A program made the translations under genes and the position numbers. DNA of 64,000 bases, from assembly GCF_900106755.1 (NCBI RefSeq), contig NZ_FNNN01000028.1, positions 1 through 64,000 of the forward strand, written 5' to 3'. Positions 9,450-18,627 of this stretch are shown here, piece after piece; the first letter of the stretch is position 1, and each line of letters begins with the position of its first letter. The stretch is from Bacteroides faecis MAJ27. GTDB taxonomy: Bacteria > Bacteroidota > Bacteroidia > Bacteroidales > Bacteroidaceae. The notes under the pieces are model-generated. The model worked only from the letters and a program-made list of their open reading frames with translations. It was not told the origin of the DNA and ran no database searches.

Positions 9450-9561
9450 CTATTTGTTTATCAAGCTTCGTTCGGAAGAGGAATAAAACCTAAAAGTGTT
9501 AATTGGTGACTTGCCGTTTTTTTAGCATTCTGCTGATAAAGAGAAGAATGAGAGAAATAGA

Positions 9562-9601
9562 AGCGTTAAAGGAACGTGGGCTAAAGTTCCTTTTTAACGC
9601 T
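9562..9601 (-). terminator. Hairpin after lemA
   Basis: The arms AGCGTTAAAGGAAC (9562-9575) and GTTCCTTTTTAACGCT (9586-9601) pair except for two extra T residues. It lies 70 bp past the lemA stop and before the purM promoter, where a transcript end is expected. The following minus-strand sequence is pyrimidine-rich but lacks a clean T run. Confidence 0.55.
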
Positions 9602-9669
9602 CTTTTATGGAAGTGTTGTTGTGGCGGTTCTTCCAACTTTTGCTAAGAAGCTTTTTAAGAAATCATTTT

Positions 9670-10251
9670 TTAGAATTCTACTTTCGGAGCCTTTTCAGTC
9701 CCTTCTTCCGCCTCAAAGTATGCTTTCTTATCGAATCCGAACATTCCTGCAAATATATTCTTCGGGAAACGGCGGATATTTGTATTATACGATTGTGCTG
9801 CATCATTGAAGTTTTTGCGAGCTACATTAATACGGTTTTCAGTACCTTCCAGTTGAGCTTGTAGTTCAAGGAAGTTCTGATTTGCTTTCAGGTCAGGATA
9901 ACTTTCGCTGATAGCGAGCAGTTTACCAAGTGCGGAAGTAACAGCGCCTTGTGCTTTTTGATATTCAGCGAGTTTTTCCGGAGTCAGTCCGTCGGCGTCA
10001 ACTTTGATCTGGGTAGCTTTGCTACGTGCTTCTACCACTCCTTCCAGCGTCTCTTTTTCATGCGAAGCATATCCTTTCACTGTGTTTACAAGATTAGGAA
10101 TCAAGTCTGCCCGACGTTGGTATTGAGTTTCTACATTCGCCCATTGACCGGTTACATTCTCATCCATGGTAACAAGGCCGTTATATACACTGACTGCCCA
10201 TATAACAAGGATAGCCACAACGGCTAAAATGATGATAATTGACTTTTTCAT
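9670..10251 (-). CDS. lemA: LemA family protein
   Basis: A 193-residue membrane-anchored protein. One N-terminal membrane segment (residues 4-22, 'SIIIILAVVAILVIWAVSV') is followed by a helical bundle with the family pattern 'VTGQWANVETQYQRRADLIPNLVNTVKGYASHEKETL' split over residues 37-72. LemA proteins are often encoded next to TPM-domain proteins, as here (the neighbour begins 50 bp upstream). Their molecular role is not settled. The identification is firm, the function open. Confidence 0.92.
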   Translation of the reverse strand: MKKSIIIILAVVAILVIWAVSVYNGLVTMDENVTGQWANVETQYQRRADLIPNLVNTVKGYASHEKETLEGVVEARSKATQIKVDADGLTPEKLAEYQKAQGAVTSALGKLLAISESYPDLKANQNFLELQAQLEGTENRINVARKNFNDAAQSYNTNIRRFPKNIFAGMFGFDKKAYFEAEEGTEKAPKVEF

Positions 10252-10301
10252 GTTTCTTACTTTTTTATGAGTATTTGATTATTTAATATTATCTGTTGGG
10301 G

Positions 10302-11222
10302 TCAGAACCGTGAACCGGCTCCTCCTCCGCCACCCATTCCTCCGCCGAAGCTGCCTCCGCTAAAGCCTCCGCCACCGCCTCCGAAGCCACCGCCGCCTCC
10401 GAAGCCACCGATGAACGGGCCGCCTCCGCCGCCACCTCTGTGGTGGTAGTCACTGTCATAGCTTTGCTGACGGCGTATGATGGTATTTCCACAGTTCTTG
10501 CAAGTATAGGTGACATCTTCTGTCTTTACTCCATTAACCCGTGAGACAACTCTGCTTCCGCTCCTTTGCAGCGTATGTTTCCCGCATTTGGGGCAACGGC
10601 TTTGTTTTCTTGCAGCAAAAAAGGCGATTCCTACACCGATTACGGCAAACAGGATAATAGAGTATATGAAATCCATTGATTCATTATTCGATTCGGAAAG
10701 CGAGTCATTTTTCATCGAACCGTCAAGTCGCTGGCAGGTTGCCTTGATACCGGCTACCATCCCTTCGTTCCAATTATCGTCTTTGAGATAGGGAATCATG
10801 TATTTAGTCTGAATGCGTTTGCATATCGCATCGGGAAGTACTCCTTCCAAACCATATCCGGTATAAAACTGAATACAGCGCTGGTCCGTAACCAACAGGA
10901 TGACCAATCCATTATCTTTCCCTTTCTTGCCTACACCCCATTGGTTGAGTAGCTGGTGGCAGAAGTCAAAACACTCCATATCGCCAATAGAAGGTACTAC
11001 GGCAACTACCGTTTCAATCCCTGTCTGTTGTTCCAGTGCGTAAAGCATAGAATCTATCGTGTCGCAAGCTGCTTGAGAAAGTATCCCTGCCGGGTTGCAT
11101 ACATATTGCATTTTATTCTGCAGATGTACTTTCGGCAAGTTGTCTACCGTATATACTTTATCTTGGGCTTGCAGTGGAATCAGTAGAAAAATAGCAAGTA
11201 TAAGTGTTGATATTGATTTCAT
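10302..11222 (-). CDS. TPM-domain (YgcG-like) membrane protein
   Basis: A 306-residue envelope protein. A signal peptide (1-20) precedes a TPM domain (about 30-165), then a membrane segment (about 186-204), a cytoplasmic-type zinc ribbon with two CxxC pairs ('CPKCGKHTL', 'CKNCGNT') and a Gly-rich tail ending in 'GGGGGAGSRF'. TPM domains have been linked to photosystem repair phosphatase activity in plants and to uncharacterised envelope roles in bacteria. It forms an operon with lemA. The Gly-rich tail makes a GC-rich stretch that gives false reading frames in other phases. Confidence 0.9.
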   Translation of the reverse strand: MKSISTLILAIFLLIPLQAQDKVYTVDNLPKVHLQNKMQYVCNPAGILSQAACDTIDSMLYALEQQTGIETVVAVVPSIGDMECFDFCHQLLNQWGVGKKGKDNGLVILLVTDQRCIQFYTGYGLEGVLPDAICKRIQTKYMIPYLKDDNWNEGMVAGIKATCQRLDGSMKNDSLSESNNESMDFIYSIILFAVIGVGIAFFAARKQSRCPKCGKHTLQRSGSRVVSRVNGVKTEDVTYTCKNCGNTIIRRQQSYDSDYHHRGGGGGGPFIGGFGGGGGFGGGGGGFSGGSFGGGMGGGGGAGSRF

Positions 11223-11231
11223 ATAATAGGT

Positions 11232-12185
11232 TTAATGAATATACTGTCCGACGAAATCCCTTACTTTGTCGGTGTATTCCTGTTTATTCTCTTTGTACGA
11301 AACAGCATGGGCTGCTCCCGGTACGATCCAGAGTTCTTTGGGGTCCGGTTTTGCTTCATAGAGTGGATAAACCATCCATGTAGGTACGTATGTGTCCTTG
11401 TCTCCATGAATAAAAAGCATGGGCAGTTCACATTTCGCCACTTGCTTCAGTGAAGAAGCTTCTTTGAAATCCCATCCGTATTTTTTTTCGCATAGCCAGC
11501 TTGTAGTATACATTAATGGGAAAGCAGGCAGATGGAAAGAAGACTTGAGTTCGTGCGAGAATTCATCCCATACGCTTGTGTAACCGCAATCTTCTACAAA
11601 ACATTTCACGAAGGGCTTTTGCTTTTCGCCCGATACCATCATTGTGGTGGCACCTCCCATGGAGATGCCATGTACCACCATTTGAGTGCTGTCTCCAAAG
11701 ATTTCATTCGCAATGTTCATCCATTGCAGAACGTCGATCCGGTCTTTCCATCCCATTTGAATGGCACGACCTTCACTCTCTCCCTGATGTTGCAGGTCGG
11801 GCAGCAGAATATTATATCCCAGATCACGATTATACAGATACCCGATCATAAACATACGGATTGCATTGTCGGTATATCCATGCACGATGACAGCCGTTTT
11901 ATTGGTTGGTGCAGGTGCAGCAACATAAAAGGCATGCAGCTGAATACCCTGTGGATTGATAATGAAAGTATCCTTCAGCGCATCTGCTTGTCTCAGACTA
12001 TCCACCCACGGACGCAGGAAGGGATAGTTTCTGTACATAAAAGGATAAGAATCGGCATCTTTAGACAATATTTTGGCATTCGGTGTCAAGGAGAAATTCA
12101 ACATATAAAAACTCCCGCCGATAGTACAGCTGGTAAACACCAGCATGATAATAATAATGCTATAGACTACTTTCTTTTTCATCAT
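11232..12185 (-). CDS. Alpha/beta hydrolase with N-terminal membrane anchor or lipobox
   Basis: A 317-residue serine hydrolase of the alpha/beta fold. The N-terminus 'MMKKKVVYSIIIIMLVFTSC' is a hydrophobic segment ending in a lipobox-like FTSC, so the protein may be a lipoprotein. The nucleophile elbow is 'HGISMGGATTMM' (around residue 173), the oxyanion region 'VIVHGYTDNAIRM' lies near 96, and a late 'IHGDKDTYVP' and 'AAHAVSY' supply the acid and His. The substrate cannot be predicted. It precedes the TPM gene by 9 bp and is probably cotranscribed with it. Confidence 0.85.
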   Translation of the reverse strand: MMKKKVVYSIIIIMLVFTSCTIGGSFYMLNFSLTPNAKILSKDADSYPFMYRNYPFLRPWVDSLRQADALKDTFIINPQGIQLHAFYVAAPAPTNKTAVIVHGYTDNAIRMFMIGYLYNRDLGYNILLPDLQHQGESEGRAIQMGWKDRIDVLQWMNIANEIFGDSTQMVVHGISMGGATTMMVSGEKQKPFVKCFVEDCGYTSVWDEFSHELKSSFHLPAFPLMYTTSWLCEKKYGWDFKEASSLKQVAKCELPMLFIHGDKDTYVPTWMVYPLYEAKPDPKELWIVPGAAHAVSYKENKQEYTDKVRDFVGQYIH

Positions 12186-12251
12186 AAATCCCCTTAATTG
12201 AATACACGCCTTTATTCTTAATTTACCAGAAAACGGATGTCGGCACCTTTC

Positions 12252-12998
12252 TTATCGGTGCCATATTTCCCAAGCGGCAAATGCCTGTAGAAGCAGCATT
12301 TCCAAACCGTTTTTCGTAACAGCACCTTGTGCTTCTCCCTTCTTCATGAAAAGAGTGACGTTCGGATTATATAACAAATCGTAAAGCAAATGGTTTGGAG
12401 TCAGTAGCTCGTAAGGTATATTGGGACAGAAATCTACTTTGGGATACATTCCTACCGGAGTACAGTTGACAATTACGGTGTGTTCTTCCATAATTTCCGG
12501 AGTCAGTTCTTCATAAGTCAGCATATCGTCGGTTTTGTGGGTCCGTGATACGAATACGCTTTCGATGCCAAGGTTCTTAAGTCCGTGGTAGACAGCTTTA
12601 GAGGCGCCTCCGGTACCAAGAATCAGCGCTTTTTTGTGTTGTGGCTGTAGCAGTGGCTGAATAGATTGTGTAAAACCGATTATGTCGGAGTTGTAGCCGA
12701 CCAGCTTTACTTTCCCTTTCGGTTGGCGGATAATCTTGATGACGTTTACCGCACCAATTTTAGCAGTATCCCGGTCTAGTTCGTTCAGAAAAGGAATCAC
12801 TTGTTCCTTGTAAGGGATGGTAACATTAAGCCCACACAAGTTGGGATTCTCTTCGATAACTTCCATAAAGTCATTGATATTGGGAATCTCGAAATTCACA
12901 TATTCCGCATTGATGCCTTCGGATCTAAACTTTTCGTTAAAGTAGCCGATTGAAAACGAATGTCGCAAAGGGTAGCCGATTAAACCGTATTTTTCCAT
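12252..12998 (-). CDS. aroE: Shikimate dehydrogenase
   Basis: Reduces 3-dehydroshikimate to shikimate with NADPH. The 248 residues start 'MEKYGLIGYPLRHSFS', the substrate-binding N-terminal motif, include 'LCGLNVTIPYKEQVIPFL' with the catalytic Lys near residue 65, and a nucleotide site 'ILGTGGASKAVYHGL'. It is slightly shorter than E. coli AroE. It lies 38 bp downstream of the menaquinone methyltransferase gene in the same orientation. A short GGCACC/GGTGCC hairpin overlaps its stop codon (12242-12262). Confidence 0.93.
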   Translation of the reverse strand: MEKYGLIGYPLRHSFSIGYFNEKFRSEGINAEYVNFEIPNINDFMEVIEENPNLCGLNVTIPYKEQVIPFLNELDRDTAKIGAVNVIKIIRQPKGKVKLVGYNSDIIGFTQSIQPLLQPQHKKALILGTGGASKAVYHGLKNLGIESVFVSRTHKTDDMLTYEELTPEIMEEHTVIVNCTPVGMYPKVDFCPNIPYELLTPNHLLYDLLYNPNVTLFMKKGEAQGAVTKNGLEMLLLQAFAAWEIWHR

Positions 12999-13036
12999 GA
13001 CACGAAAGGATTAAATTAATTATTCATCATTCTTCA

Positions 13037-13774
13037 TTATTTAGTCGCCGTATAAAGTGTGCAGATACCAAATGTTAACCGTCGGAAATGAACTTCGCCG
13101 AATCCGGCTTTCGATATGACTCCTTTCATGACTTCCCCTTGGGGAAATACTTTGATAGTGTCCGGCAGATAATGGTAGGCACTGTTGTCTTTGGAGAGGA
13201 GTTTGCCTAGCAATGGGATCACTATTTTCGAGTAGATGGCGAACAATTGCTTCATGGGGAAGCGGTCCGGAGTAGTCAGTTCCAGGATAACCAGATGTCC
13301 GCCCGGTTTCAGTACGCGGCACATTTCGGAAAGCCCCTTGTCCAGGTCTTCAAAATTGCGGATACCGAATGCTACGGTGATAGCGTCAAATCTATTGTCG
13401 GCAAAGGAGAGAGAAGTGCAGTCCTCCCGGGCAAAAGAAATTTTGTCCGAGAGTCCTTCCTTCTTTACTTTTTCACGACCCACGTTCATCATGCCTTCCG
13501 ATATATCCGTTCCGATCAGTTCGTCGGGTTTTAGTTCGCGGCAGGCGAGGATGGCAAAGTCTCCCGTGCCGGTAGCGACATCCATGATGTGTTGCGGGCG
13601 GAAGGGACGGAGCCATGCAATAGCTTTACGACGCCAACTGCGGTCGATACCCAGAGAAAGGGTATGATTCAGTTTGTCGTAGGCATGTGCGATGTTGTCG
13701 AACATGCGTTCCACTTGCTCGGTCTTTTTGCCGTCTTCGTTGTAAGGCTTGATATGTTGTTGTGGGTAGTCCAT
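13037..13774 (-). CDS. menG: Demethylmenaquinone methyltransferase
   Basis: SAM-dependent C-methylation of demethylmenaquinone, the last step of menaquinone synthesis; the family name UbiE/MenG/MenH covers it. The 245 residues contain 'MFDNIAHAYDKLNHTLSLGIDRSWRR' (family signature, split at about 24-49), the SAM motif 'VATGTGDFAI' near 67 and 'VAFGIRNFEDLDKGL'. Bacteroides use menaquinone, so MenG is the fitting name. It starts 2 bp downstream of the purC stop codon, which implies translational coupling. Confidence 0.93.
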   Translation of the reverse strand: MDYPQQHIKPYNEDGKKTEQVERMFDNIAHAYDKLNHTLSLGIDRSWRRKAIAWLRPFRPQHIMDVATGTGDFAILACRELKPDELIGTDISEGMMNVGREKVKKEGLSDKISFAREDCTSLSFADNRFDAITVAFGIRNFEDLDKGLSEMCRVLKPGGHLVILELTTPDRFPMKQLFAIYSKIVIPLLGKLLSKDNSAYHYLPDTIKVFPQGEVMKGVISKAGFGEVHFRRLTFGICTLYTATK

Positions 13775-13776
13775 TC

Positions 13777-14721
13777 TTATTTGCTCAAGAAATTCATTAC
13801 GTTCTTTTCGATACGTTCAGCGATATTGCTGGTATCTTCTTTCACAAATTTCTCACCGGTGATGTTTTCGAACAACTCGATATAACGATCGCTGATGCTC
13901 TGTACGATAGCCGGAGTCATTTCAGGTACTTTCTGACCGTCTTTTCCCTGGAAACCGTTTTCCATCAACCATTCACGAACGAATTCTTTAGAAAGCTGTT
14001 TCTGAGGTTCACCTTTTTCGAAGCGTTCCTGATAGCCGTCTGAGTAGAAATAACGGCTTGAGTCCGGTGTATGGATTTCGTCCATCAGGTAGATTGTACC
14101 GTTATGCTTACCAAATTCATATTTTGTATCAACAAGAATCAGGCCGCGTTCAGCAGCGATTTCAGTTCCACGTTTGAAAAGAGCCAGTGTGTATTTCTCT
14201 AGAATTTCATACTCTTCGGGAGTAGCGAGTCCTTGTTTCAGAATTTCTTCCTTAGAGATATCTTCGTCGTGCAGTCCCATTTCGGCTTTAGTAGTGGGAG
14301 TAACGATCGGTTCGGGGAATTTCTCGTTTTCGCGCATACCGTCCGGCAGTTTCACACCGCAGATTTCACGTACACCGCTTTTGTAAGTACGCCATGCGCT
14401 ACCACACAGATAACCGCGTACAATCATTTCTACCGGGAAACCTTCGCACAATACTCCGACAGTTACCATCGGGTCCGGCGTAGCCATTTTCCAGTTCGGA
14501 CAGATGTCAGTAGTGGCATCGAGGAATTTGGCTGCAATCTGATTCAGCATTTGGCCTTTGTAAGGGATACCTTCAGGTAAAACCACATCGAAAGCCGAGA
14601 TACGGTCGGTTGCTACCATGACGAGTTTTTCGTCGTTGATGTTGTACACATCGCGCACTTTTCCGTGGTACACGCTCTTCTGCCCCGGAAAGTTGAAATC
14701 TGTTTTTGTTAATGCTTTCAT
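13777..14721 (-). CDS. purC: SAICAR synthetase
   Basis: Joins CAIR with aspartate using ATP in purine synthesis. The 314 residues show 'KVRDVYNINDEKLVMVATDRISAFDVVLPEGIPYKG' (split at 22-57), the SAICAR synthetase signature 'EMIVRGYLCGSAWRTY' and 'LILVDTKYEFG'. The length corresponds to the longer fungal-like and Bacteroidetes form. It sits between phoH (46 bp upstream) and menG (2 bp downstream). Confidence 0.95.
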   Translation of the reverse strand: MKALTKTDFNFPGQKSVYHGKVRDVYNINDEKLVMVATDRISAFDVVLPEGIPYKGQMLNQIAAKFLDATTDICPNWKMATPDPMVTVGVLCEGFPVEMIVRGYLCGSAWRTYKSGVREICGVKLPDGMRENEKFPEPIVTPTTKAEMGLHDEDISKEEILKQGLATPEEYEILEKYTLALFKRGTEIAAERGLILVDTKYEFGKHNGTIYLMDEIHTPDSSRYFYSDGYQERFEKGEPQKQLSKEFVREWLMENGFQGKDGQKVPEMTPAIVQSISDRYIELFENITGEKFVKEDTSNIAERIEKNVMNFLSK

Positions 14722-14767
14722 TGTCTTATTATAATTACAAATTACAAGTTACAAATCACAGAAACGA

Positions 14768-15784
14768 TTAGTTGTTGACTTGCTTCACCGGTCGTTCGCC
14801 GTTGATAATCAGTTGTTCATTCTTTCGTTTCTCCCTTTCGGCTTTCGCCTCCTTGTCGAATTTTTCGTAAGCATCTACGATGCGTTCCACCAGTTTATGG
14901 CGTACAATATCTTTTTTGTTCAACTCCACAAAGCTGATTCCCTTCACACCTTTCAGGATACGGAGTGCTTGCACCAATCCCGAGGTTTGTGAGGCAGGGA
15001 GGTCGATCTGTGTCATATCTCCCGTCACAATCATTTTGGTATTCATACCCATGCGGGTGAGGAACATTTTGATTTGCTGTGTAGTGGTATTCTGCGCTTC
15101 GTCGAGAATCACGACTGCGTCATTCAGCGTACGTCCGCGCATAAATGCTAACGGGGCAATCTGAATAATGTTCAGTTCCATGTATTCCTTTAACTTGGCT
15201 GCGGGTATCATGTCCTGTAGTGCATCATATAATGGTTGCAGGTACGGGTCGATCTTATCTTTCATATCTCCGGGCAGGAAACCGAGCTTTTCTCCGGCTT
15301 CTACGGCGGGGCGACTGAGGATAATCTTCTTGATCTCCTTGTTTTTCAGTGCACGAACGGCGAGGGCAATGGCAGTATATGTCTTTCCCGAGCCGGCAGG
15401 ACCGATGGCGAATACCATATCGTTTTTGGCAAAGCCTTCCACCAGCTTCAGTTGGTTTTCGCTTCGTGGGATGATAGGTTTGCCGGTAACGCTGAAAACA
15501 ATCACATTTCCGGTTTGTTCCGCTTGCGGAGCATTCCCTTTTATAATATCGATGATGACTTCCTCTTTCAGCGAATTATATTCGGCACAATATTTTTCGA
15601 GTTTGGTGATATTTTCTTCGAAGGCACACATTTCTTCCTCATCGCCCAGCACTTTGATGACATTGCCGCGGGCAACAATACGTAGCTTTGGATATAAAGC
15701 TTTAATTAACTGTATGTTGGCGTTGTTTACGCCGTAAAAAATAACCGGGTCAATATCCTCAAGAACAATCAGTTTCTCTATCAT
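14768..15784 (-). CDS. phoH: PhoH family ATPase
   Basis: A 338-residue PhoH-like ATPase, a helicase-related P-loop protein often linked to RNA metabolism. The Walker A is 'AIGPAGSGKTYTAIALAVRAL' (split near 131-145), Walker B is 'VVILDEAQNTT', and 'VTGDMTQIDLP' is the next conserved block. The last residues are highly basic and helical. It heads the phoH-purC-menG-aroE run; a -7 match (TAAATTTG) lies 27 bp upstream. Confidence 0.93.
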   Translation of the reverse strand: MIEKLIVLEDIDPVIFYGVNNANIQLIKALYPKLRIVARGNVIKVLGDEEEMCAFEENITKLEKYCAEYNSLKEEVIIDIIKGNAPQAEQTGNVIVFSVTGKPIIPRSENQLKLVEGFAKNDMVFAIGPAGSGKTYTAIALAVRALKNKEIKKIILSRPAVEAGEKLGFLPGDMKDKIDPYLQPLYDALQDMIPAAKLKEYMELNIIQIAPLAFMRGRTLNDAVVILDEAQNTTTQQIKMFLTRMGMNTKMIVTGDMTQIDLPASQTSGLVQALRILKGVKGISFVELNKKDIVRHKLVERIVDAYEKFDKEAKAEREKRKNEQLIINGERPVKQVNN

Positions 15785-15810
15785 TGAATCGTATTAAAGA
15801 AAAATTTCTG

Positions 15811-15818
15811 CAAATTTA
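15811..15818 (-). promoter_or_regulatory. Possible -7 element for phoH
   Basis: The minus strand reads TAAATTTG here, matching TAnnTTTG, 27 bp before the phoH ATG. No good -33 TTTG is found at the usual distance, so this is a partial match only. Confidence 0.4.
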
Positions 15819-15875
15819 GTGAAACGTTTTGGATTCTTCGGCTGTTTACGGGTGAATTTTATTGCAATTATTCTA

Positions 15876-16001
15876 CTATCCACTTCTCGATGTTTCTTGT
15901 TTCATTGCTGAAGAAATCAAAGCGGTTTTATCAACATAGAAGTAACCGTCTTTTCGTAGACTTTCAAAATTCTGTATGCCAATGGAGTATAGCTTGTTCA
16001 T
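15876..16001 (-). pseudogene. Remnant of an AAA-ATPase-like (PF09820-type) gene, N-terminal fragment
   Basis: A 41-codon frame in the otherwise empty 15785-16113 gap. It begins 'MNKLYSIGIQNFESLRKDGY' and continues 'FYVDKT', which is the characteristic start of the AAA-ATPase-like / DUF1703 proteins that are numerous in Bacteroides ('...IGI.NF..LR.DG.FYVDKT...'). It stops before the P-loop. The intact family layout is visible in this same window at 28149-29881. I read it as the decayed 5' end of a lost copy. The rest of the gap holds only a phoH -7 match. Confidence 0.7.
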
Positions 16002-16113
16002 GATCTGATTCTTTTAACGTTGGATTCATACAAGGATAGCCGTTTCCCGTTATAACACAAAATTTAGTTTGAAGGTTTTGTGTTTCCCTCATTCAAATTT
16101 CCGGAAATACAGT

Positions 16114-16791
16114 TCATCTTGCTGTGATGTGGAAGCATCCCTGTTTTAATTCATATTTTATGTAGCATTTATCGGCTTGGCGCAAGTCTCTCAGTACCTC
16201 GGACAGAACGAGTTTCAGCGTGTCGGCATTGACATCCTGCAAGGGACGTCCGTCTTTGTCTTCCACCTTTTTGAATCGTTTCCAGCTAACATCGAAGGTT
16301 GCACCATAACAATGGGCGGAGTTTGCGGAAGCATTTCCATTGCGGCGGCGCAGACGTTTCACATCACTTTGTGAACGCAGTACGGAAGTGACGATTATTT
16401 GGTTTGGGTTCAAACCTTTTGCTGTCAGTGAATCAAGGAAGTTGGCACCAATGGTATCGAGTAATTCGCTGGCACGAGGTATAAGGTAGGGGATGGAATG
16501 TGTCAGTGAGTCTATCGCATAAAATTGATTGTCGGTGATATGGATAAGCTTGTCTTTCATCTTTTCGGCAGCATCCCTGTCTTCTGGCGGGCAGATGCCG
16601 ATGGTCTTTGCCACAGCTAAGTGCGTGTCGTTTAAGTCGGGGAAAGAACGTTTGTAACTGACCACACCGTGGATGTTGCGGGGTTCATTCAATTTGAGAG
16701 ACATATCTTTCTTTTTGCAGCCGGCAGTAAGCGTGATAAATCCCGTGATCAATATAAATAAAGGCAGAAAGTGGAGTTTATAGCGGTTCAT
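16114..16791 (-). CDS. DUF5715 lipoprotein, M15-peptidase-like
   Basis: A 225-residue predicted lipoprotein: signal 'MNRYKLHFLPLFILITGFIT' then a lipobox ending at Cys25. The C-terminal part has 'SAHCYGATFDVSW' and 'GCFHITAR', an H...D...H.H pattern like the zinc site of D-Ala-D-Ala carboxypeptidases of family M15, and I recall the DUF5715 family for this layout. A cell-wall peptidase role is inferred from those residues only. A -7 match TATCTTTG lies 18 bp upstream (16809-16816). The gene stands alone. Confidence 0.75.
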   Translation of the reverse strand: MNRYKLHFLPLFILITGFITLTAGCKKKDMSLKLNEPRNIHGVVSYKRSFPDLNDTHLAVAKTIGICPPEDRDAAEKMKDKLIHITDNQFYAIDSLTHSIPYLIPRASELLDTIGANFLDSLTAKGLNPNQIIVTSVLRSQSDVKRLRRRNGNASANSAHCYGATFDVSWKRFKKVEDKDGRPLQDVNADTLKLVLSEVLRDLRQADKCYIKYELKQGCFHITAR

Positions 16792-16808
16792 TTTTAATTT
16801 TTTGCCTG

Positions 16809-16816
16809 CAAAGATA
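16809..16816 (-). promoter_or_regulatory. -7 element of the DUF5715 gene
   Basis: TATCTTTG on the minus strand, an exact TAnnTTTG match 18 bp before the start codon. No convincing -33 partner is seen. Confidence 0.45.
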
Positions 16817-16903
16817 TGTTATTTTGCTTTAGTTTTCCTTGTGGATAGGCAATAATTCTCTAATTGTATCCTATTGGGTATAATTAGTGTGATTAAAACT
16901 ACA

Positions 16904-16940
16904 AACTGCCGATAGATATTAAGATATTCTATCGGCAGTT
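16904..16940 (-). terminator. Terminator after the flotillin operon
   Basis: A perfect 13-bp stem (AACTGCCGATAGA at 16904-16916, its complement at 16928-16940) 21 bp past the flotillin stop. On the minus strand it is followed by TGTAGTTTTAATC, T-rich. Confidence 0.75.
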
Positions 16941-16960
16941 CATTTGTGATGTCAGAAGAT

Positions 16961-18607
16961 TTATTTTTTCTTCTCTTCCGTCTTTCCGGCAGGTTTCTCT
17001 TCCGTTTTACTTTCCGGGTTGATGATTCCCTTTACTGTTTCGCCGATTGGCAGTTTGTCCAGTACACCGAGGCTCGGTGCTACTGTTTTCACCAGCGTAT
17101 TGAGGAAGTTGCTTGTTCCTCCGTTTCCTCCGTCGAATACGGTGATATTGCCCAAGTTTATGTGTTCGAAAGCCTTCACTTGTTCTCCGGCTATTTCCTT
17201 CCACTGGTCTACCATCTTGTATTGTATGGCGATGGCAGGATTTGATTCGGCAGCTCTTACCATTGCCTCAAAACCTTCTGCTTCTGCAAGCAATGACTTT
17301 TTCTTACCTTCCGCTTCCGCTTCCAGTTTCAGCTGGATGGCTTTTGCTTCTGCTTCCGCTTGTGCCAGAGTTGCTTTTGCGCGTGCTTCAGCTTCACGGG
17401 TGATTTTTTCAGCGATGGCGTTTGCTTGTAAGATAGCCTCTTGTCTGGCGATTTCTGCAGGAACGATCTTTTCTGCTTTCAATGAAGATTCTACTTTCTT
17501 CGCTTTTGCTTCTTCCACCTCTTTCTGGGCTATTTCCCGGGCAGTTTGTACGGCAGCTTCCGATTTTGCGGCGGCTTCACCGGCCTGCTTGTCGGCATTT
17601 GCCTGTGTGACAGCTAATTCGGCATTTGATAAAGCCACTTCCTTTTGCGCGTCATTTCGTCCGATAGCTGCCTTCTTTGCAGCTTCTGCCTGTTTGATTT
17701 CCATGTCGGAGTTCAGTTCGGCAACGCGGCTTTCCTTTTCGGTATTTGCCTGTTCGATACGGATGTTCTTTTCTGCTTCCGCTTTTGCCACTTGCGATTC
17801 TTTGTCTGCGTTGGCAAAGGCTACCTGAGAGATTCTTTCCTTATCTGCATTTGCCACAGAGATTTCCTGTTGCTTTTTGGTTTCGGCAATGGCGATATCC
17901 TGGTCCTTGCGGGTTTCTGCAACCTTTGTTTCGCGTTCCTTTATCTGATTGGCAATTTTGATAGCACCCAGCTTTTCCTGTTCTTCGATGTTGGCTTGTG
18001 CTTCGTTCAGCGCCTTGCTTTCGGCTTCCTTACCTAGGTTGACAATGTAGTTGGCAGCGTCGCGGATATCACTGATGTTGATGTTCATCAGATACAAACC
18101 GAACTTGCGGAGTTCCGTGTCGATGTTATCTTTTACTTTCGATAAGAATTTGTCCCGGTCGGAGTTCAGTTCCTCAATTGTCATGTCCGCAATGACCAGA
18201 CGCATTTGACCGTATACTACATCAGTAATCAGGTTTTGTTTGTCGTCCATCGTCAGTCCCAGCATACGTTCGGCAGCGTTTTGCATCACTTCCGGGTCTG
18301 TGCTGATCGCTACGGTGATGGTGGTCGGTACGTCCACACGGATATTTTGGGCAGATAGTGCTCCTGTCAGTTTACAGTCAATCTGCAATGGTTTCATGGA
18401 AAGGAATTCGTAACCCTGTATAATCGGCCATACGAAAGCAGCTCCACCGTGATATAACTTGGCTGATTTCTTTTCTCCCCCTGTTTTACCGTATACTACG
18501 AGGACTTCGTCACTCTTACATTTACGATAGCGCGACAGGATGCCGATAAAGGTAAGTAGGATGACCGCCACTAGGATAGCAGCCATGATTAGCATTTCTT
18601 GTGTCAT
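16961..18607 (-). CDS. Flotillin-like SPFH protein
   Basis: A 548-residue membrane scaffold. One N-terminal membrane segment (about 5-24) is followed by an SPFH/band 7 domain (about 30-215) and a very long Ala/Glu/Lys-rich coiled coil (about 215-450), as in FloA/FloT and E. coli YqiK. Flotillins organise membrane microdomains. The partner just upstream is an NfeD-like OB-fold protein, the standard flotillin pairing. The repetitive coiled-coil coding region produces many false frames on the other strand. A strong promoter lies before the pair and a terminator after it. Confidence 0.92.
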   Translation of the reverse strand: MTQEMLIMAAILVAVILLTFIGILSRYRKCKSDEVLVVYGKTGGEKKSAKLYHGGAAFVWPIIQGYEFLSMKPLQIDCKLTGALSAQNIRVDVPTTITVAISTDPEVMQNAAERMLGLTMDDKQNLITDVVYGQMRLVIADMTIEELNSDRDKFLSKVKDNIDTELRKFGLYLMNINISDIRDAANYIVNLGKEAESKALNEAQANIEEQEKLGAIKIANQIKERETKVAETRKDQDIAIAETKKQQEISVANADKERISQVAFANADKESQVAKAEAEKNIRIEQANTEKESRVAELNSDMEIKQAEAAKKAAIGRNDAQKEVALSNAELAVTQANADKQAGEAAAKSEAAVQTAREIAQKEVEEAKAKKVESSLKAEKIVPAEIARQEAILQANAIAEKITREAEARAKATLAQAEAEAKAIQLKLEAEAEGKKKSLLAEAEGFEAMVRAAESNPAIAIQYKMVDQWKEIAGEQVKAFEHINLGNITVFDGGNGGTSNFLNTLVKTVAPSLGVLDKLPIGETVKGIINPESKTEEKPAGKTEEKKK

Positions 18608-18627
18608 AAAATTGTGTATTTGAATAG

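Noticed and set aside
10302..10520. Separate Ala/Glu-rich gene in the 3' part of the TPM gene
   Set aside because: It is an out-of-frame reading of the Gly-rich tail codons; the TPM frame is continuous through it.
17100..18050. Repeats in the flotillin gene as a possible CRISPR or tandem array
   Set aside because: The repetition comes from Ala/Glu/Lys-rich coiled-coil coding; units vary in length and sequence and stay in frame.
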